Shown: one piece after another, positions 12,301 to 22,680 of the stretch
Numbering within the stretch: position 1 is the first letter of the stretch
Layout: each line of letters opens with the position of its first letter
From: Leptodontidium sp. MPI-SDFR-AT-0119
Taxonomy: Eukaryota > Ascomycota > Leotiomycetes > Helotiales > Leptodontidiaceae
Reading direction: 5' to 3'
Length of the DNA: 64,000 nt
Assembly (NCBI GenBank): GCA_020726505.1
Contig: JAHLEZ010000024.1
Location: 1 to 64,000 of the forward strand
Notes under the pieces: model-generated
The model's input: only the letters and a program-made list of their open reading frames with translations
Databases searched by the model: none
Told to the model about the DNA's origin: nothing
Translations under genes and position numbers: made by a program

Positions 12301-13374
12301 TCTATTATACATCGATTATACCTAGGCCGGGCGTCAGAGGTCACTGTCTACGCAGCCGAGTTAAGAGGGATTCTTTTAGCACTCGAGATCGCATGTAAGA
12401 AAGACTACAGAGCCGTCATAGTTTTCATAGACAACCAGGTAGCAATTAGGTCCGTGGCTAACCTAGACAGTCAGTCCGGCCAATATATCCTCCTTCGGAT
12501 ACTGTGGATAATAGAAAACATAAGGCGTAAAGGGATAGAGCTAGAGTTCCACTGGGTCCCGGCTCACATAGGCATAGAGGGCAACGAGAGAGCGGACAAG
12601 GCAGCAAAGGAAGCCACAGGCTGGCGAAGGATTAGGGACCGGGGGCGGTCAAGGGAAGTTAACACTGGCCAAACTACTTATAGACCGCTAGGTTACTCGC
12701 TTGTCGCGGCGATAAGAGCAGTCCATAACTCGCTCCTACTGGCCGAATAGAAAGAGGGATAGACAAATGAAAAGACGGGACGAGAGCTGTATAAGATATG
12801 CCCAGAACCAACGACGAAAGTCCTTCTACTACACAAGTTAGTACCCAGACTATTCAGCTCCCTAATAGTACAGTTGCGCACAGCAAAGATAGGTTTGCGG
12901 CAGTTCCTGTTTCTTAGGAAGGCGCCGGATATGGATAATGACAAGTGTGAGTACAGAAGAGGCTCACAAACTATACGTCATGTCCTTTTCTCCTGTCCCC
13001 TTTATCGTGAATTACGGCGGGAAACATAGGGAGGAGAGAGAACGAGGGAATAGTAGGACCTTAGGAAAGTATTGGGAGCGCAAGCTCTCGCATTAAAAGC
13101 AGCAAAATTTATAAGAAACACTAGGCTTCTTAGGCAATTTGAAGCCATTCCACAGACACCGTAATCACAGGCTATGCACTGGGAACCATTTAGGGTACAG
13201 TGAACTAGAAATCGGACTAGAATAGGGAAGCGAAGTGGAGGCGATGAGATACTAGAACTATAACAGCCAGGCAAGAAGAAATAAGGGGCATATAAATATT
13301 GATAGCTACTGATGGTCAGGTGATCATGCACTGACTAATATGCCGCATGAGCGACCATTAGTCGCTGGGATCGG

Positions 13375-13421
13375 TCTATAAATAAATCAATCAATGACAT
13401 AATCAATCAATCAATCAATAC
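13375..13421 (+). repeat. AATC-repeat 3' tail of the LINE
   Basis: Repeats of AATC/ATCA (13381-13420) directly follow the 3' end of the LINE. Tad1-type LINEs often end in short simple repeats rather than poly(A). It marks the 3' boundary of the element. Confidence 0.75.
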
Positions 13422-13839
13422 GGATGGACTGTATTTATATGGAGATCTGTCCATACGACAAACAGTAGTTCAGTCAATATATTCAGAACCTGTCAAAAAC
13501 AATAACTAATGTTAGGTGCTCCAAGGCGAGTTGACGATGGAGCTTTTGTTGTGAATTGCCAAATCAAACCGATTGAATTAAAGCAAGAGACTTTGGTAGA
13601 TTCGAACCTTACGGGGTAATATGAATCAAGCATCACTACATTCTCTCGAGTTCCGTTTCCTCCTTAAATGTTGTTTCCTTCCTCGATTTATATTCCGCCT
13701 TTATCAGCCTGCCATCCGAAGCTCATTCTCGTCTTGATCTCAGATGATTCTCGGTGTGCTCGAGGCTCGTAGGAAATACGAGCTCCAAGCCTGCTTCCAT
13801 CTCTCAGCTCATGTACTGTGAAACACCATTTCCAATATT
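13422..13839. other. Intergenic sequence of normal composition
   Basis: Moderate GC, no open frame or repeat of note. It contains CT-rich and CAAT-like sequence that could be upstream sequence of the gene remnant at 13840, but nothing specific is supported. Confidence 0.4.
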
Positions 13840-14735
13840 ATGACAAATAGTGGGTCCAAAAACAGTGGTTTGGTCCAGTCATCTTCCAACAGATATGAGG
13901 GGGAGGTGCCCCCAAACTCAGCATCACCATTTCCGGCCCACGAGCGGCCTTCACATGATGTTCACTTCAAACGGCTTCCTCCGAAACAGAGGCAGTCATA
14001 CGATATCCGTTCAGCATTCTCACGCCATCATTCAGAAACCTGCGATAGCTCAGGTCATGGAGTTGGCAGGTGGCTTTCAGCTTGTGACAGTCACCTTTTG
14101 AGCTCCCTGGAGCTGAAGAAGAGCTGCATGACATTGAATTTAGAGCTGTAGTACAAAAATCTAGAACGCCCTTACCACTTATCAACCCCTCCCATCTCGA
14201 CGCACCCGACAAGATCTCAAGACTATCACGCACATCCCCTAGCTTACGAATCTGGATAGAATGGCCAAATCCGAGGTGGAGTTCAAATTAGCAGTGGAGA
14301 TTGGTTCGAGCAATTATAAAGACCCCATTCCCGTCTTGTCGAATCTCTGCTTAACACAATGGCAACCTGTCACAGAGGCCCATCAAGGTAATGTATCCCA
14401 AAGCTGTATCGAAAGCAATCTAACACATGTCTTTAAGGAGAACAGCACTACAGAGACATACCTATTGCAAACAGTTTTCCAATGTCAAACTTCGCCGTAC
14501 GGTTGGGCATGTTGCATTTGCCCCTCGTAGTCGATAAATGCGATAGAATATCAAACCTGTTACAAATGCAGCCACGAGATTTGTCGCCTCTGCGAATTAT
14601 TCTACAACTCATTCCAATTTAACTATACCAATTTGGCATGGTCTTATGAAAAGGTCTACGATGCTTACAACAATTCCAGGATCTTTGATATCGTTCTGTA
14701 TGTAGAGTATTTTGTGCTTCGTCTCCGAAACTAAC
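13840..14735 (+). pseudogene. Gene remnant with C-terminal zinc-binding motif
   Basis: Not identified by name. The clearest piece is an open frame 14261-14530 (starts MAKSEVEFKLAVEIG, ends YGWACCICPS) that stops at a TAG. The same frame continues with TCYKCSHEICRLCELFY (about 14555-14610). Together this gives a CC-x-C ... C-x2-C-x-H-x2-C-x2-C arrangement, a zinc-binding module often seen at the end of fungal hypothetical proteins. An upstream open frame (13850-14101) may be part of the same old gene, with stops between. Composition is normal, so decay by ordinary mutation or light RIP is likely. No function is assigned. Confidence 0.45.
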
Positions 14736-15024
14736 GTCAAATTTTAGTAGTTATGATAATCATCACTTCATAGCTAACCCAAGGCTATATGCTCAAGCCT
14801 TGGAGGGGAAGGCGGGACTTGGCAATAAAGCGTATTTTGTTTGACAATGTGACGAGAGAGCGTTTTATCACTGGCGGAGACCGGAGGTTCTCAACCACCT
14901 CTTCAAACTAGACTGATAGAAGCGTTGTACGAGAACTGGTCTCTTTTGGAGGCTTACACACGACCGCACACTTGCTACACGGGCTGGGAGTGAAGGGAAG
15001 AAGAGCAAGGGTACGCTCGTTTTT

Positions 15025-15366
15025 ACTGTCTCTGCCTCGGGAAAGAAGGAACTGGTCTGGTGTATTGGCAAATCAAAGAATCCACGGTGTTTTAAGAATA
15101 TTAACTAGAAGCTCCTTCGAGTCATATATCGGTATAATAAGACGAAGTGGATGACGGGGCTAACAATGGAAGAATATCTGAGGTGGTTAGACAATAAGAT
15201 GAGTGTAGAGTGTAGGAAGGTTTTGCTTTTGTTAGACTACTTCTCTGGTCACGAACTTGGTGTAACACTTGTAGGTAGAAAAGAAGGTCTTCCAACGTAC
15301 GAATCGAATGGCTTCCACCAAATACTACTCGATCAAGGCATAATCGCTAGCTTTAAGCTTCAATAA
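15025..15366 (+). pseudogene. Fragment of a pogo/Fot1-type DDE transposase
   Basis: One frame with a single TAG contains, in order, KNPRCFKNIN, RYNKTKWMTG, EEYLRWLDNKM, RKVLLLLDYFSGHELG and LDQGIIASFKLQ. These match the core of Fot1/pogo transposases, with the catalytic D in LLLLD and a diverged form of the usual QPLDQGIIxxFK motif. N- and C-terminal parts are missing or unreadable (some related sequence may start near 14880). No inverted repeats were found, so this is a relic. Confidence 0.75.
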
Positions 15367-16435
15367 GGTCGACTCTAGATCTCCTATATGCTCTTTGATG
15401 TGATTTCCAGAAGTATATGCTTCTATAACAGCAAAATCAGACCACTTTTGTTACGCCATAGAACTTGTGCCGAATAAATCTATTAGATATAAAAAGTGGC
15501 ACCATTTTGCCCCTTTTTTTTGGACGCCTTCTTTATGGAAAGTACCGCTTAGTATGTACTCCCATGTTATAAGCCTATCTAGTATACTATAACAGATCAC
15601 ATTGCCTGGACCCGTCGAAGAGTCTTGGCGGAGCGCCGAGCGCCACGCCTGAGACTCGTGACAACACATCATCTAGTACGACTGAACTATACTAGTATGT
15701 GAGGAGGGTAGTAAGGGAGGTTTCCATGGCGCAAATGCCAACAACTATTGATTGATTGATTAATTAGCCTAAAGACCATGTGCCAAGCTTCTGTGCATTT
15801 GAGTGCAGTGTCAGGGGTGTCATCGCATAATGTTAAAAGCCTATGGTATTCTACCCTTTCATATATCAGCAGGGTACTTATTAGGTTTCCATGGGAAATT
15901 CCGCGTTTTGTCAGACAGTGCATTCAGGCGCAGGAGACTTGCTATGGGTCTTCTAAAAAGATAAGTCGCTGGCGAAATCATTCGGTGGCTTGATGGGAGC
16001 GACAGTAGGCTGATGGAGCGCATCTCATGAGAGTCAATTTACGCAGTCATCGAAACTCCGAACATGTGATGACGGCCTAGCAGTACTCTGCAACCTGACT
16101 GACCTATATCACAAACAGATCGTTATGACATGTGACGAGTGAGCTGATAGATCATCAGCCCGAACCAGACTGCAAACCAACACTGCACACCTGGGTAAGA
16201 GCTCAGGTGAGTCTGAATTGAAGCTAGAGCTACCCACCCATGACGACTGGCTCACCTACAAAGAGGCGGATTTATAGCTTTCACCCAAACTTAGATTCTG
16301 ATTTGAGACCAGCCTTCCATATTTTGCCACCTTTGGCTGCGAGAAAGTATTAAGTCTTCAGTCTCGATTTTACTCTTCGTCCTGACGCAACTTTGTTTCT
16401 TTGACAGATTACGTTAAAACCGCTCATCTCCAACT
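15367..16435. other. Intergenic region with an ATTG simple repeat
   Basis: Moderate GC, no reliable gene. At 15746-15762 there is a short ATTG run; read on the minus strand it is AATCAATCAATC, like the LINE tail at 13381, so it may mark the 3' end of an old minus-strand LINE fragment. The last part, up to 16435, is presumably the promoter and 5' UTR of the SDR gene. Confidence 0.4.
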
Positions 16436-17546
16436 ATGGCGCATCTCGAAGTTTCGAATCTGTTCTCAGTTAAGGGGTTAGTAGCTGTTATCACCGGGGG
16501 TGGAAGTGGTAAGACTGGGAATTCCTTTTCCCCCGCAGATTGTGTTTGAGACTTTGGCTGCGTCGTTCCAGTTTGAGGGATGAGTACTGGGAATATTGCA
16601 ATCTCTTGTTCACCAGAGTACCTATTCAAATCCTTCTCTGTTCCTAAGAATAGCAGAGCCAAATGCTCGATGTCATCAGAGATATGATCAGACACTGACA
16701 GTCCTAGGTCTCGGACGCACAATGGCACGCGCGCTCGACGTCAACGGCGCCTCCAAGGTCTTCATCATCGGCCGACGGGAACAGCATCTTAAAGAGACAG
16801 CCGCTTCCGCTATCAGCGGCTCGATCATCCCTGTTACAGGGGATGTAACGTCCAAGGAGTCTCTGCAAGCTGCGTATGACACTATCGTCTCGCAGACAGA
16901 CCACATCGACCTACTGGTCGCGAATAGCGGCATCATCGGGCCCTCCGCAAACCCAAAGTCCAAGCCCGACGGATCGAAACCCACTCTGTCCGAGCTCCGC
17001 GACCACTTCTGGTCGATCCCTATGGAGGAATTCACGAATGTTTCTCACGTCAACGTTACGGGAGCGTTTTACACCGTCCTGACCTTCCTGCCGTTGCTCG
17101 AGGCCATGAACAAGAAGCGACCGGCCCCCGTACCGGACATCGTATCCCCTCCCAAACCACAGATCATTATCACAAGTTCGATTGCGGGATTTCTCCGTAT
17201 TGTACACTGCAACGTCTCGTACCACCTGTCTAAGGCGGCCGTGACCCACATGATCAAGATGCTTGCGACAATCCTCGTTCAGTACGATATTCGTGTCAAT
17301 GGCCTCGCACCGGGTTTGTATCACTCTGATATGGCATTGCCGTTTTACGAGTCATATGGTGTTCATGGGAACGGGATCACGGATGGGTCGTTTTCGCGGG
17401 ATCTCATTCCCATCACGAGAGGTGGTAGCGAGGAAGACATGGCGGGTGTGATACTCTGGATGGCTGGTGCCGCTGGCGGATATTTAAACGGGAACATCGT
17501 GGTTAGCGATGGTGGCTCGTTGAGCATTATGCCCTCGACATATTAG
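16436..17546 (+). CDS. Short-chain dehydrogenase/reductase (SDR), two exons, intact
   Basis: NAD(P)-dependent oxidoreductase, cytosolic by lack of a signal peptide. Exon 1 is 16436-16508, exon 2 16708-17546, with a 199-bp intron (GTAAGA...CCTAG). This acceptor, rather than the CAG at 16699-16701, rebuilds the Rossmann motif TGGGSGLGRTMA at residues 20-31 across the junction. The result is 303 residues, normal for a classical SDR. Other family marks are VANSG (NAG-like), the catalytic Ser in IIITSSIAG, YHLSK as the YxxxK pair, and LAPGLY after it. A plain open frame would start in the intron at 16596 and lose the cofactor site. Composition is normal and no damage is seen, in contrast to all neighbours. 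The substrate cannot be predicted. Confidence 0.92.
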
Positions 17547-17856
17547 TAGAGTACATATATCACTTTCGTTGTACGCCAGGTATTCAAAATTATGCGCTTG
17601 CAGAGTGGGTGGCAGGACGGTCATTATTGTTAGTTGCAAGTTCAGCGCCTTTTAGCCGATTTTTAGCTTGCGCACACCTTTTTGGTACGAAAGGGGGTTT
17701 GGGGTGGGACTCGCCCACCCCCTGCAAGGCGGTCAGCGCGTAGAAACTCATGGAACAGCGCTGCTTTAGTATAAATTTGAGGTTATTCGTATTTTTGACT
17801 GACTGACTACTTACTTACTTACTACGACAATATGACTTGGAATAATACCCCACGAC
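17547..17856. other. 3' flank of the SDR gene and spacer
   Basis: No gene. Contains GACTGACTGACTACTTACTTACTT-like simple repeats at about 17800-17823, and a short inverted GGGGTGGG/CCCACCCC pair at about 17701-17722. Transcription of the SDR gene probably ends in this interval, but no terminator can be pinpointed. Confidence 0.35.
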
Positions 17857-18277
17857 GTGTACGCTTTAAGACTCTTGTTGATACTGGCTATTCTTAACGC
17901 CACGCTGCTGAAATCCTCCGAATCCCTCGGTCAACTGCGCGGGTACTGGCTAAAGAAACCTGACCGTGTTCAAAAACCACCTGGCGCAAAGCCCAAAGTT
18001 TCTAGCCAGCAAGTCCAAGAGATAATTAACTGGTTTACAGGCTATTATGACCGCCGAGTTATGAGCCTGAAGCAGATCCGCGAGAAGTTTGGCTTAGACT
18101 GCTGTGACGATACCCTTCTTAAGGCTATGGATCGCTATGGCTACCATTACCACTCTCCAGACTGTAAGCCGTTTATATCTAAGGCTAATAAGCTCAAGCG
18201 CTGGAGCTTCTCAATCGCTAATTGGGACCGTCCTAAGGAGTATTGGAGGAAGGGAATATATACAGACGAGACAATTA
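17857..18277 (+). pseudogene. N-terminal half of a Tc1-like transposase, cut by a second Tc1 insertion
   Basis: Open frame with DNA-binding-region sequence (IREKFGLDCCDDTLLKAMDR) followed by KPFISKANKLKRWSFSIANW and GIYTDET, the block containing the first catalytic aspartate of Tc1-like transposases. The reading then runs into the inverted repeat of the element starting at 18278. The expected second half (the other two acidic residues) is not seen after the right end of that element at 20374, so this copy was already truncated or later rearranged. Not functional. Confidence 0.7.
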
Positions 18278-18330
18278 CGGAGAACGCGGCACTAAGTGGC
18301 TGGAATACAGGGGACTCTCACTGTACCTCC
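18278..18330 (+). repeat. Left terminal inverted repeat of the 2095-bp Tc1-like element
   Basis: Starts CGGAGAACGCGGCAC and contains GGCTGGAATACAGGGG and CTCTCACTGTA. It matches the complement of 20320-20372 with only a few differences. Confidence 0.85.
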
Positions 18331-18444
18331 ACTGAAGCTCCCTGTAAGTCTCACGTCGCCCCCTGAAGCGTAATTTGAGGCAATTCGCTTATTTAGATCG
18401 TCGTCAGGGAGGTACACCACAAACACAAAGAAGTAGTTTTCTAC

Positions 18445-20034
18445 CTAGTATACAGTTACTTTTTCTTCTCCCTTTTTGCGTCCTTCCTTGTACTCGTTGC
18501 CCCCTTCTAGGCGAATAACCTCTGCAATATGATGTGGGATTCGTTTAATCTATTCTTGAATCTTTTGCTGTGACATCTTTTCCTAACACCCCTCCCACCT
18601 AGCCTTAAGCTTTGAACGACTACTTGTTACGCCGTGTTTCGTAGTCTCTTTTTTCATCCAAAACCACGTTGGCTTAATAGCGTTGAGGTCAGGAGAGTTG
18701 CTTGGCCATATGAGCTTTATAACCTCCCAAAGGTTTTATACCTCTTGTTAATATTTGGACGCGTGGGCAGGGGCATTATCTTCCTGGACCAAAGTAACTG
18801 GCCTATCCTTTTGGCATTCTACAGCGAATGGGAGTAGTTTCTCTACTAGAATCCTCTTTTGGCATCGATACCAATTGATGCCGCCCCTGCCCGGTTTACA
18901 AACCACAGCACCATTCTCTTCTGAATACACCCACTTTTTGCGTACTCTACTAGGTCGACGGCCGTGTTGCTTGATATAGGATTGAAGCCATTCCTTTTGT
19001 TGCTTTACCCAGCGAGCTTTGTCTCTTCTTTCGGTCAAGGCATTACGCGCATCCAAATCAGCCTTCCGGTCCCTCTCTTCTTGAGCATTTTCTGATTCCC
19101 ACACGTGACATGGGCCCTTCTTGTCGTACGAGAAACACCCCCAAAACATAAATTCAGAGAAGCCTTTCCATCGCCTCTTGATTACATGCTTATGGAAAGC
19201 CTCTCCAGGCAATCTCCACACACGCCGGCGACCTCTGGTCCCTCCTAATTGGACGGATGTCTCGTCTGAGAAGATCACGTTTTTTTAGTCCTCTAATGTC
19301 CAATCCTTCCGTTTCATACACCATTCGAGCCGGGTTTGCTTATTCGTAGCGTTCGGGCCAGGTTTGAGTGTGAGTTTACACTAATTATAACCCCGGGCCT
19401 TTAATATCTTCTATACAGTCCTTAGTGCAACTTCATAGCCAGTCTTTTTCACTTCCCTACTAATTTGAGCACACGAATAACCTCTTATTATTAAGTTCTT
19501 CGTAATAACCTTCAAAACAGCTCTAATAACTTCAATCGAGACCTAAGGCTTCCCAGATCTTAGAGCGTTGGCAACATGCCACGTCTCAACAATCATATTA
19601 CAATTCTCCTTCTATCCACGCTCTCGAGCTATTACAGCGAGCGAATAAACACGAGACTTTCCTATTCTGGTAATAGTAGTAATCTTAGAGATAGGTGCGC
19701 GGTCGTTAAGTATTATTAGAGCCCGAATTCTGGTTCCGATAGAGAATTCCTTTTTAACTGAGGAAGTGACTAATACTCTAGATAGTGACGAAGTATTAGA
19801 TTTGCCCTTGCCCTTCGATTTAGTAGCGATTTGGCTGGGGGTAAGCTCTTTTAGGGAATCCACATCTTCGTCCTCATTTTCAGAATCAGAAGATAACTCG
19901 TACTATTCGGCGGCCTCTTTAACATCCTCGTCGTCCGTCTCTCCAGAGACTATCGAATCAGGGAGATCGGAGAGCTCTAATTAGCCGTCTGACAGCCCAT
20001 AATTTGCGTAGTCATAGACTCTTTCAGTGTCCAT
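18445..20034 (-). pseudogene. Tc1-like transposase, about 529 codons in one frame with about ten stops
   Basis: Start ATG at 20034-20032, stop TAG at 18447-18445; the same frame is kept over the whole length with no insertion or deletion. An acidic, Ser-rich N-terminal tail (SDSENEDEDVDSLKEL) is followed by DNA-binding sequence, then FSDETSVQLGG (first catalytic D, about 19265), FMFWGCFSYD, VQEDNAPAHASKY (second D, about 18765) and WPSNSPDLNAIKPTW (third acidic residue). In-frame TAG/TAA codons stand where W or Q is expected, for example just before KNVIFSDE. This is the pattern left by RIP. At about 530 residues it is longer than simple Tc1 transposases because of the acidic tail and a charged insertion (AQEERDRKADLDARN). 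Confidence 0.87.
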
Positions 20035-20116
20035 AACGATTCCCACTGTGATATAGCTTTAGAATATTCGTGTAAAGAATCGGGTAATGTGTGGAGATAA
20101 TAGAGGAGTCAAAAGA

Positions 20117-20189
20117 GGGGGGGGGGGGGGCGTTACCCCTCTAAATAACCCCTCGCCGTCAGCGGAGCGTACCCCTGTAGTTACAGGGG
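20117..20189. repeat. G14 run and CCCCTGTA palindrome in the subterminal region
   Basis: A run of 14 G (20117-20130) is followed by the near-palindrome CCCCTGTAGTTACAGGGG (20172-20189). Further TACAGGG-like words occur up to 20350. They lie between the transposase start and the right end of the element, where transposase-binding repeats would be expected; that role is inferred. Confidence 0.6.
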
Positions 20190-20319
20190 AATTATGCCTA
20201 TAAAGGGACGTGAGCCTCCTGAATCGGTTAATATTACAGGGAGTCTACAGGGCGGTTCACTTGGCTACAGGGTAGATTCGCTGGCAAAGGTCTTATAGGC
20301 TCTTACAGGTAGTTATAGT

Positions 20320-20372
20320 GGAGCTACAGTGAGAGTCCCCTGTATTCCAGCCACTTTGTGCCGCGTTCTCCG
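20320..20372 (-). repeat. Right terminal inverted repeat of the 2095-bp Tc1-like element
   Basis: Complement of 18278-18330, ending ...GTGCCGCGTTCTCCG, followed by the duplicated TA. Confidence 0.85.
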
Positions 20373-20374
20373 TA

Positions 20375-21047
20375 GTTGATAGAAAAGCATGTAGAATTCT
20401 ATCTAAGAGAGCGTACAGAGTAATAGGGGAAATAGGGGCAGCGTGATCATAAGTACGCAGGTACTGAGATCTACGCTGCACAGCCCATATTTCTAACAGT
20501 AGTAGTGCCATAGTGACGCTCTTCTCAGCGGCAACAGATCCAACGGTGGCTCTTCTACGCTACGGATTTCTTGTAGTACTGTACAAAAAGAGAGTCAATT
20601 GGACTAAGTTTTGGTGGAAGTCGACGTGAACGCATGCCATTAATAGATTTGCCATCATCGTCATTTGTTATGTTGGAGTCGGATTGCACTTCACGATGGA
20701 TCCTCTTCCGTAACTGGGGGCGCTGATGGTCGTCATGTTAGTTCCTCTTTAGCAGTGTAATAGCATGAGATTTTAAGACCGTCTTATTTCTCAAATGAAA
20801 CAGGGCCTGGAAACTGCGTCACAGTCGAGTTAGATCTCTCTGGTCGACCAGCCATGTGCGTGACGATACAAAGTCAGTTGCAAGGATCTCTCAATCGACA
20901 ATATTGCTATCTAGAGTGTACGGATAGTGTACAGTCGCTTGTAAAATGGGCTTCGCCCTTTTTGATGCCGACCCTGGCCTTCCTCGACGTCCTTTACCTC
21001 TTTCGGAGGATATCCCCAATCACTAGTAAATCATAAAGAATCAGGAC
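20375..21047. other. Degraded sequence, possible minus-strand coding remnant
   Basis: Moderate GC. On the minus strand at about 20570-20740 a stretch reads MRSRRLPPKLSPIDSLF and VQYYKKSV, and 20511-20380 is open, but no family is recognised and stops intervene. Nothing else is supported. Confidence 0.3.
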
Positions 21048-21290
21048 TCAATCTTCCTCGTCCTCCTCGCTATCTACCTCTGGAAAAGGCTCATCGGCGT
21101 CTGTTGGCTGGTCTTCGCTAGGTATCGGAGGCATTTCATCTAAAGGATCCTTATGATCGAAAGCCTTTGCCCTACGCTCAGCCTTAGACATCTTCGTGAT
21201 GTCGAATTCTACGCCTCCGTTTCTATATGTAGCTGAGAACACCCTATAGCGTTGCTTAAACTTCCATTTGTCTGTAGATGTCGAATTGTG
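21048..21290 (-). CDS. C-terminal fragment of an unknown acidic protein
   Basis: The minus-strand frame ends at a stop at 21048 and reads DKWKFKQRYRVFSATYRNGG, then a basic stretch (KMSKAERRAKAFDHKDPL), then a strongly acidic tail (EVDSEEDEED). The tail and lack of internal stops suggest a real protein end. Upstream the frame is lost, so it is a partial or broken gene. Family unknown. Confidence 0.35.
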   Translation of the reverse strand, partial: HNSTSTDKWKFKQRYRVFSATYRNGGVEFDITKMSKAERRAKAFDHKDPLDEMPPIPSEDQPTDADEPFPEVDSEEDEED

Positions 21291-22222
21291 CGCCGAGGGG
21301 TGCGGTGTTTTGCTTCACAGTAAGGGTGAGATTTTTAGGAGAGAATAGATCTAGTGCTAGGCCGTCTTGAAAGTCTTGATCTGTTCTCTCCATCTGTACT
21401 TGTTAGAAGATATGTATATATATGCTTAATAGGAAGGTGTCTTACAGCACCTAAGATCTGAATATTATCCCCAAAGGTTGGCAGCTTCTCTGTCTCGTTC
21501 TGTGCTTTGACATCATTACACAGATAGAGAAGATAAGTAAATAGAGTCACAGCGCCAGGCCATCGCGTGGAGAAAGACATATCAGCGGTAAGAAAGAACA
21601 AAATGGTGAGCACCTTAATCAAGACAGAAACATAACAATAAGAGAGCTTAGCTGAGCTAGAGTTCTGTGCGAGTTCATAAGGAGAATCCGGGTTATCTGT
21701 CACGGAAGACAAGCCTTGTGTGTGGAGTTGACGTGGGTTACTTTAGGATCTTACTAGACACATACACAAGAGGGGATCTTACACGGTTGAGGGTGGAGGC
21801 TCGAATAGTAGTGAATGCTATTCGGAAATTCTACAGAGACTCGGACGTTAACACAAACGTCGTATGCGTGAAGAGAAGGAGAGGATGGCGCTTAGAGACA
21901 GGTTTGGAAGTGTTACTCAATGGGATCTAGTAAGTTAGGTATGAAAGTGGAGGTTGATGTTTTCACATTTGTGTGCACGTAGTGCATTTCATGTAGAACA
22001 GGCGGATGTAGTATGAGATCTGAGACTCTTGAAAATTTTCCCTTCCTTTCTATTATATATTAATCCTGATATGTGCCGATGTACTCGTGTATCCACCAGC
22101 TGTAATCTCCTCTTTCGTCCATTTTTGACCTCTAAGGAATTTGACTTACCCCTGGAGGTCTTTTTCCGTTGTAGCAGTGAGGAGCGGTTTGATCGTTGTG
22201 TTCTTGATACTCGGCTGGATAC
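21291..22222. other. Unassigned region of normal composition
   Basis: Contains open frames on both strands (minus 21712-21335, plus 21667-21930, minus 22228-21989) that overlap each other and show no known motif; none is called. No repeat seen. Confidence 0.3.
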
Positions 22223-22680
22223 TAACATATTCTATACATGTCGGTATTTAGCAAACACCTGTAACTTAGTAGATTATCTAACACACGACGAGCATTGTCG
22301 AGCTTCCACCCCAACGCTTTCTCTGCTTCTACTATAGCTCGGGAACACTTGGCCTCTAGATTGTCTTCATTTATCTCCTTCGTTAACGTCCCTCCCTGCG
22401 TGCCGAGAAACAGTTGGAGATCGGAAGAAGAAGTGATAGTAGCATGCTTAATTGTAGAAGCTGGCTGTCTAGGTGTTCTTATATAGACAAGTGACCGTAG
22501 CTGCCTAGGTAGGCAGCCACATGTGATCTGGGATCCAACACTCCCCCTGTGCCATGGACCCGAAGGGCCGTGACCCCTGAAAACCCAATACCTTTGACCG
22601 CGTGCTCCGTACAGGACCTCGTTCGTATCATCCCACGAACGGCCCGCTCCAAGCATCCCGCCATCACATTCCCGCACTAC
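22223..22680 (-). repeat. Possible solo LTR remnant of a copia-type element
   Basis: On the minus strand a purine tract (ACAGGGGGAG, ending about 22545) is followed at once by TGTTGGATCCCAGATC, the usual beginning of many copia LTRs, and by a TATATAAG promoter-like box (about 22483). This looks like the junction of a polypurine tract and 3' LTR, with the LTR running leftwards. The LTR end and the rest of the element are not found. An open frame of 151 codons covers it but has no known motif. Confidence 0.4.

Larger units (their letters stand above)
7939..13165 (+). pseudogene. LINE ORF2: endonuclease, reverse transcriptase and RNase H, interrupted by Tc1
   Basis: The start ATG (7939-7941) opens a frame that reaches QYN just before the Tc1 insertion at 7981 and resumes at 9325 with QKSRAVI. 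This is endonuclease motif I cut in half. Downstream are QEPW (about 9400), LGDFNVRHGLW (about 9725) and SDH (about 9965), all endonuclease signatures. The RT has APGPDGIS (about 10665), SYRPITLL, GIPQGSPLSP (about 11230) and the catalytic YIDDVAIL (about 11335). The first RT catalytic aspartate appears replaced (LLNVSRAFN). RNase H at 12208-12640 keeps the D-E-D-D set in YTDGS, AAELRG, FIDNQ and NERADKAAKEA. A Cys/His cluster (about 12945-13005) closes the protein. Many TAG codons sit at tryptophan positions. Non-functional. Confidence 0.85.
6160..13421 (+). mobile_element. Tad1-like non-LTR retrotransposon (LINE), lightly RIPed, split by a Tc1 element
   Basis: About 5.9 kb of LINE sequence plus a 1342-bp insertion. 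Order: a 5' untranslated part with GACTGACTGATTGACT-type repeats (about 6160-6420), a Gag-like ORF1 with zinc knuckles, ORF2 with AP-endonuclease, reverse transcriptase and RNase H domains, then a 3' tail of AATC repeats instead of poly(A) (13381-13420). This layout matches the Tad1 clade of filamentous fungi. Stops are mostly TAG at places where tryptophan fits, as expected from RIP. The 5' boundary is approximate and no target-site duplication was identified. Confidence 0.85.
18278..20372 (-). mobile_element. Complete Tc1-like DNA transposon, 2095 bp, RIPed
   Basis: Bounded by inverted repeats of roughly 50 bp (CGGAGAACGCGGCAC... on the left, its complement on the right) and by TA at 18276-18277 and 20373-20374. 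Inside, one transposase is read on the minus strand. Right-hand subterminal sequence has many TACAGGG-type repeats. It sits within the transposase fragment 17857-18277. Confidence 0.88.

Noticed and set aside
14868..15071. Minus-strand open frame of 67 codons
   Set aside because: Antisense to the pogo/Fot1 fragment, without motifs of its own.
16688..17324. Minus-strand open frames of 66, 115 and 137 codons
   Set aside because: Antisense shadows of the high-GC SDR exon.
22223..22680. 151-codon minus-strand frame considered as a gene
   Set aside because: It crosses an apparent purine tract/LTR junction and has no domain; a solo LTR remnant explains it better.
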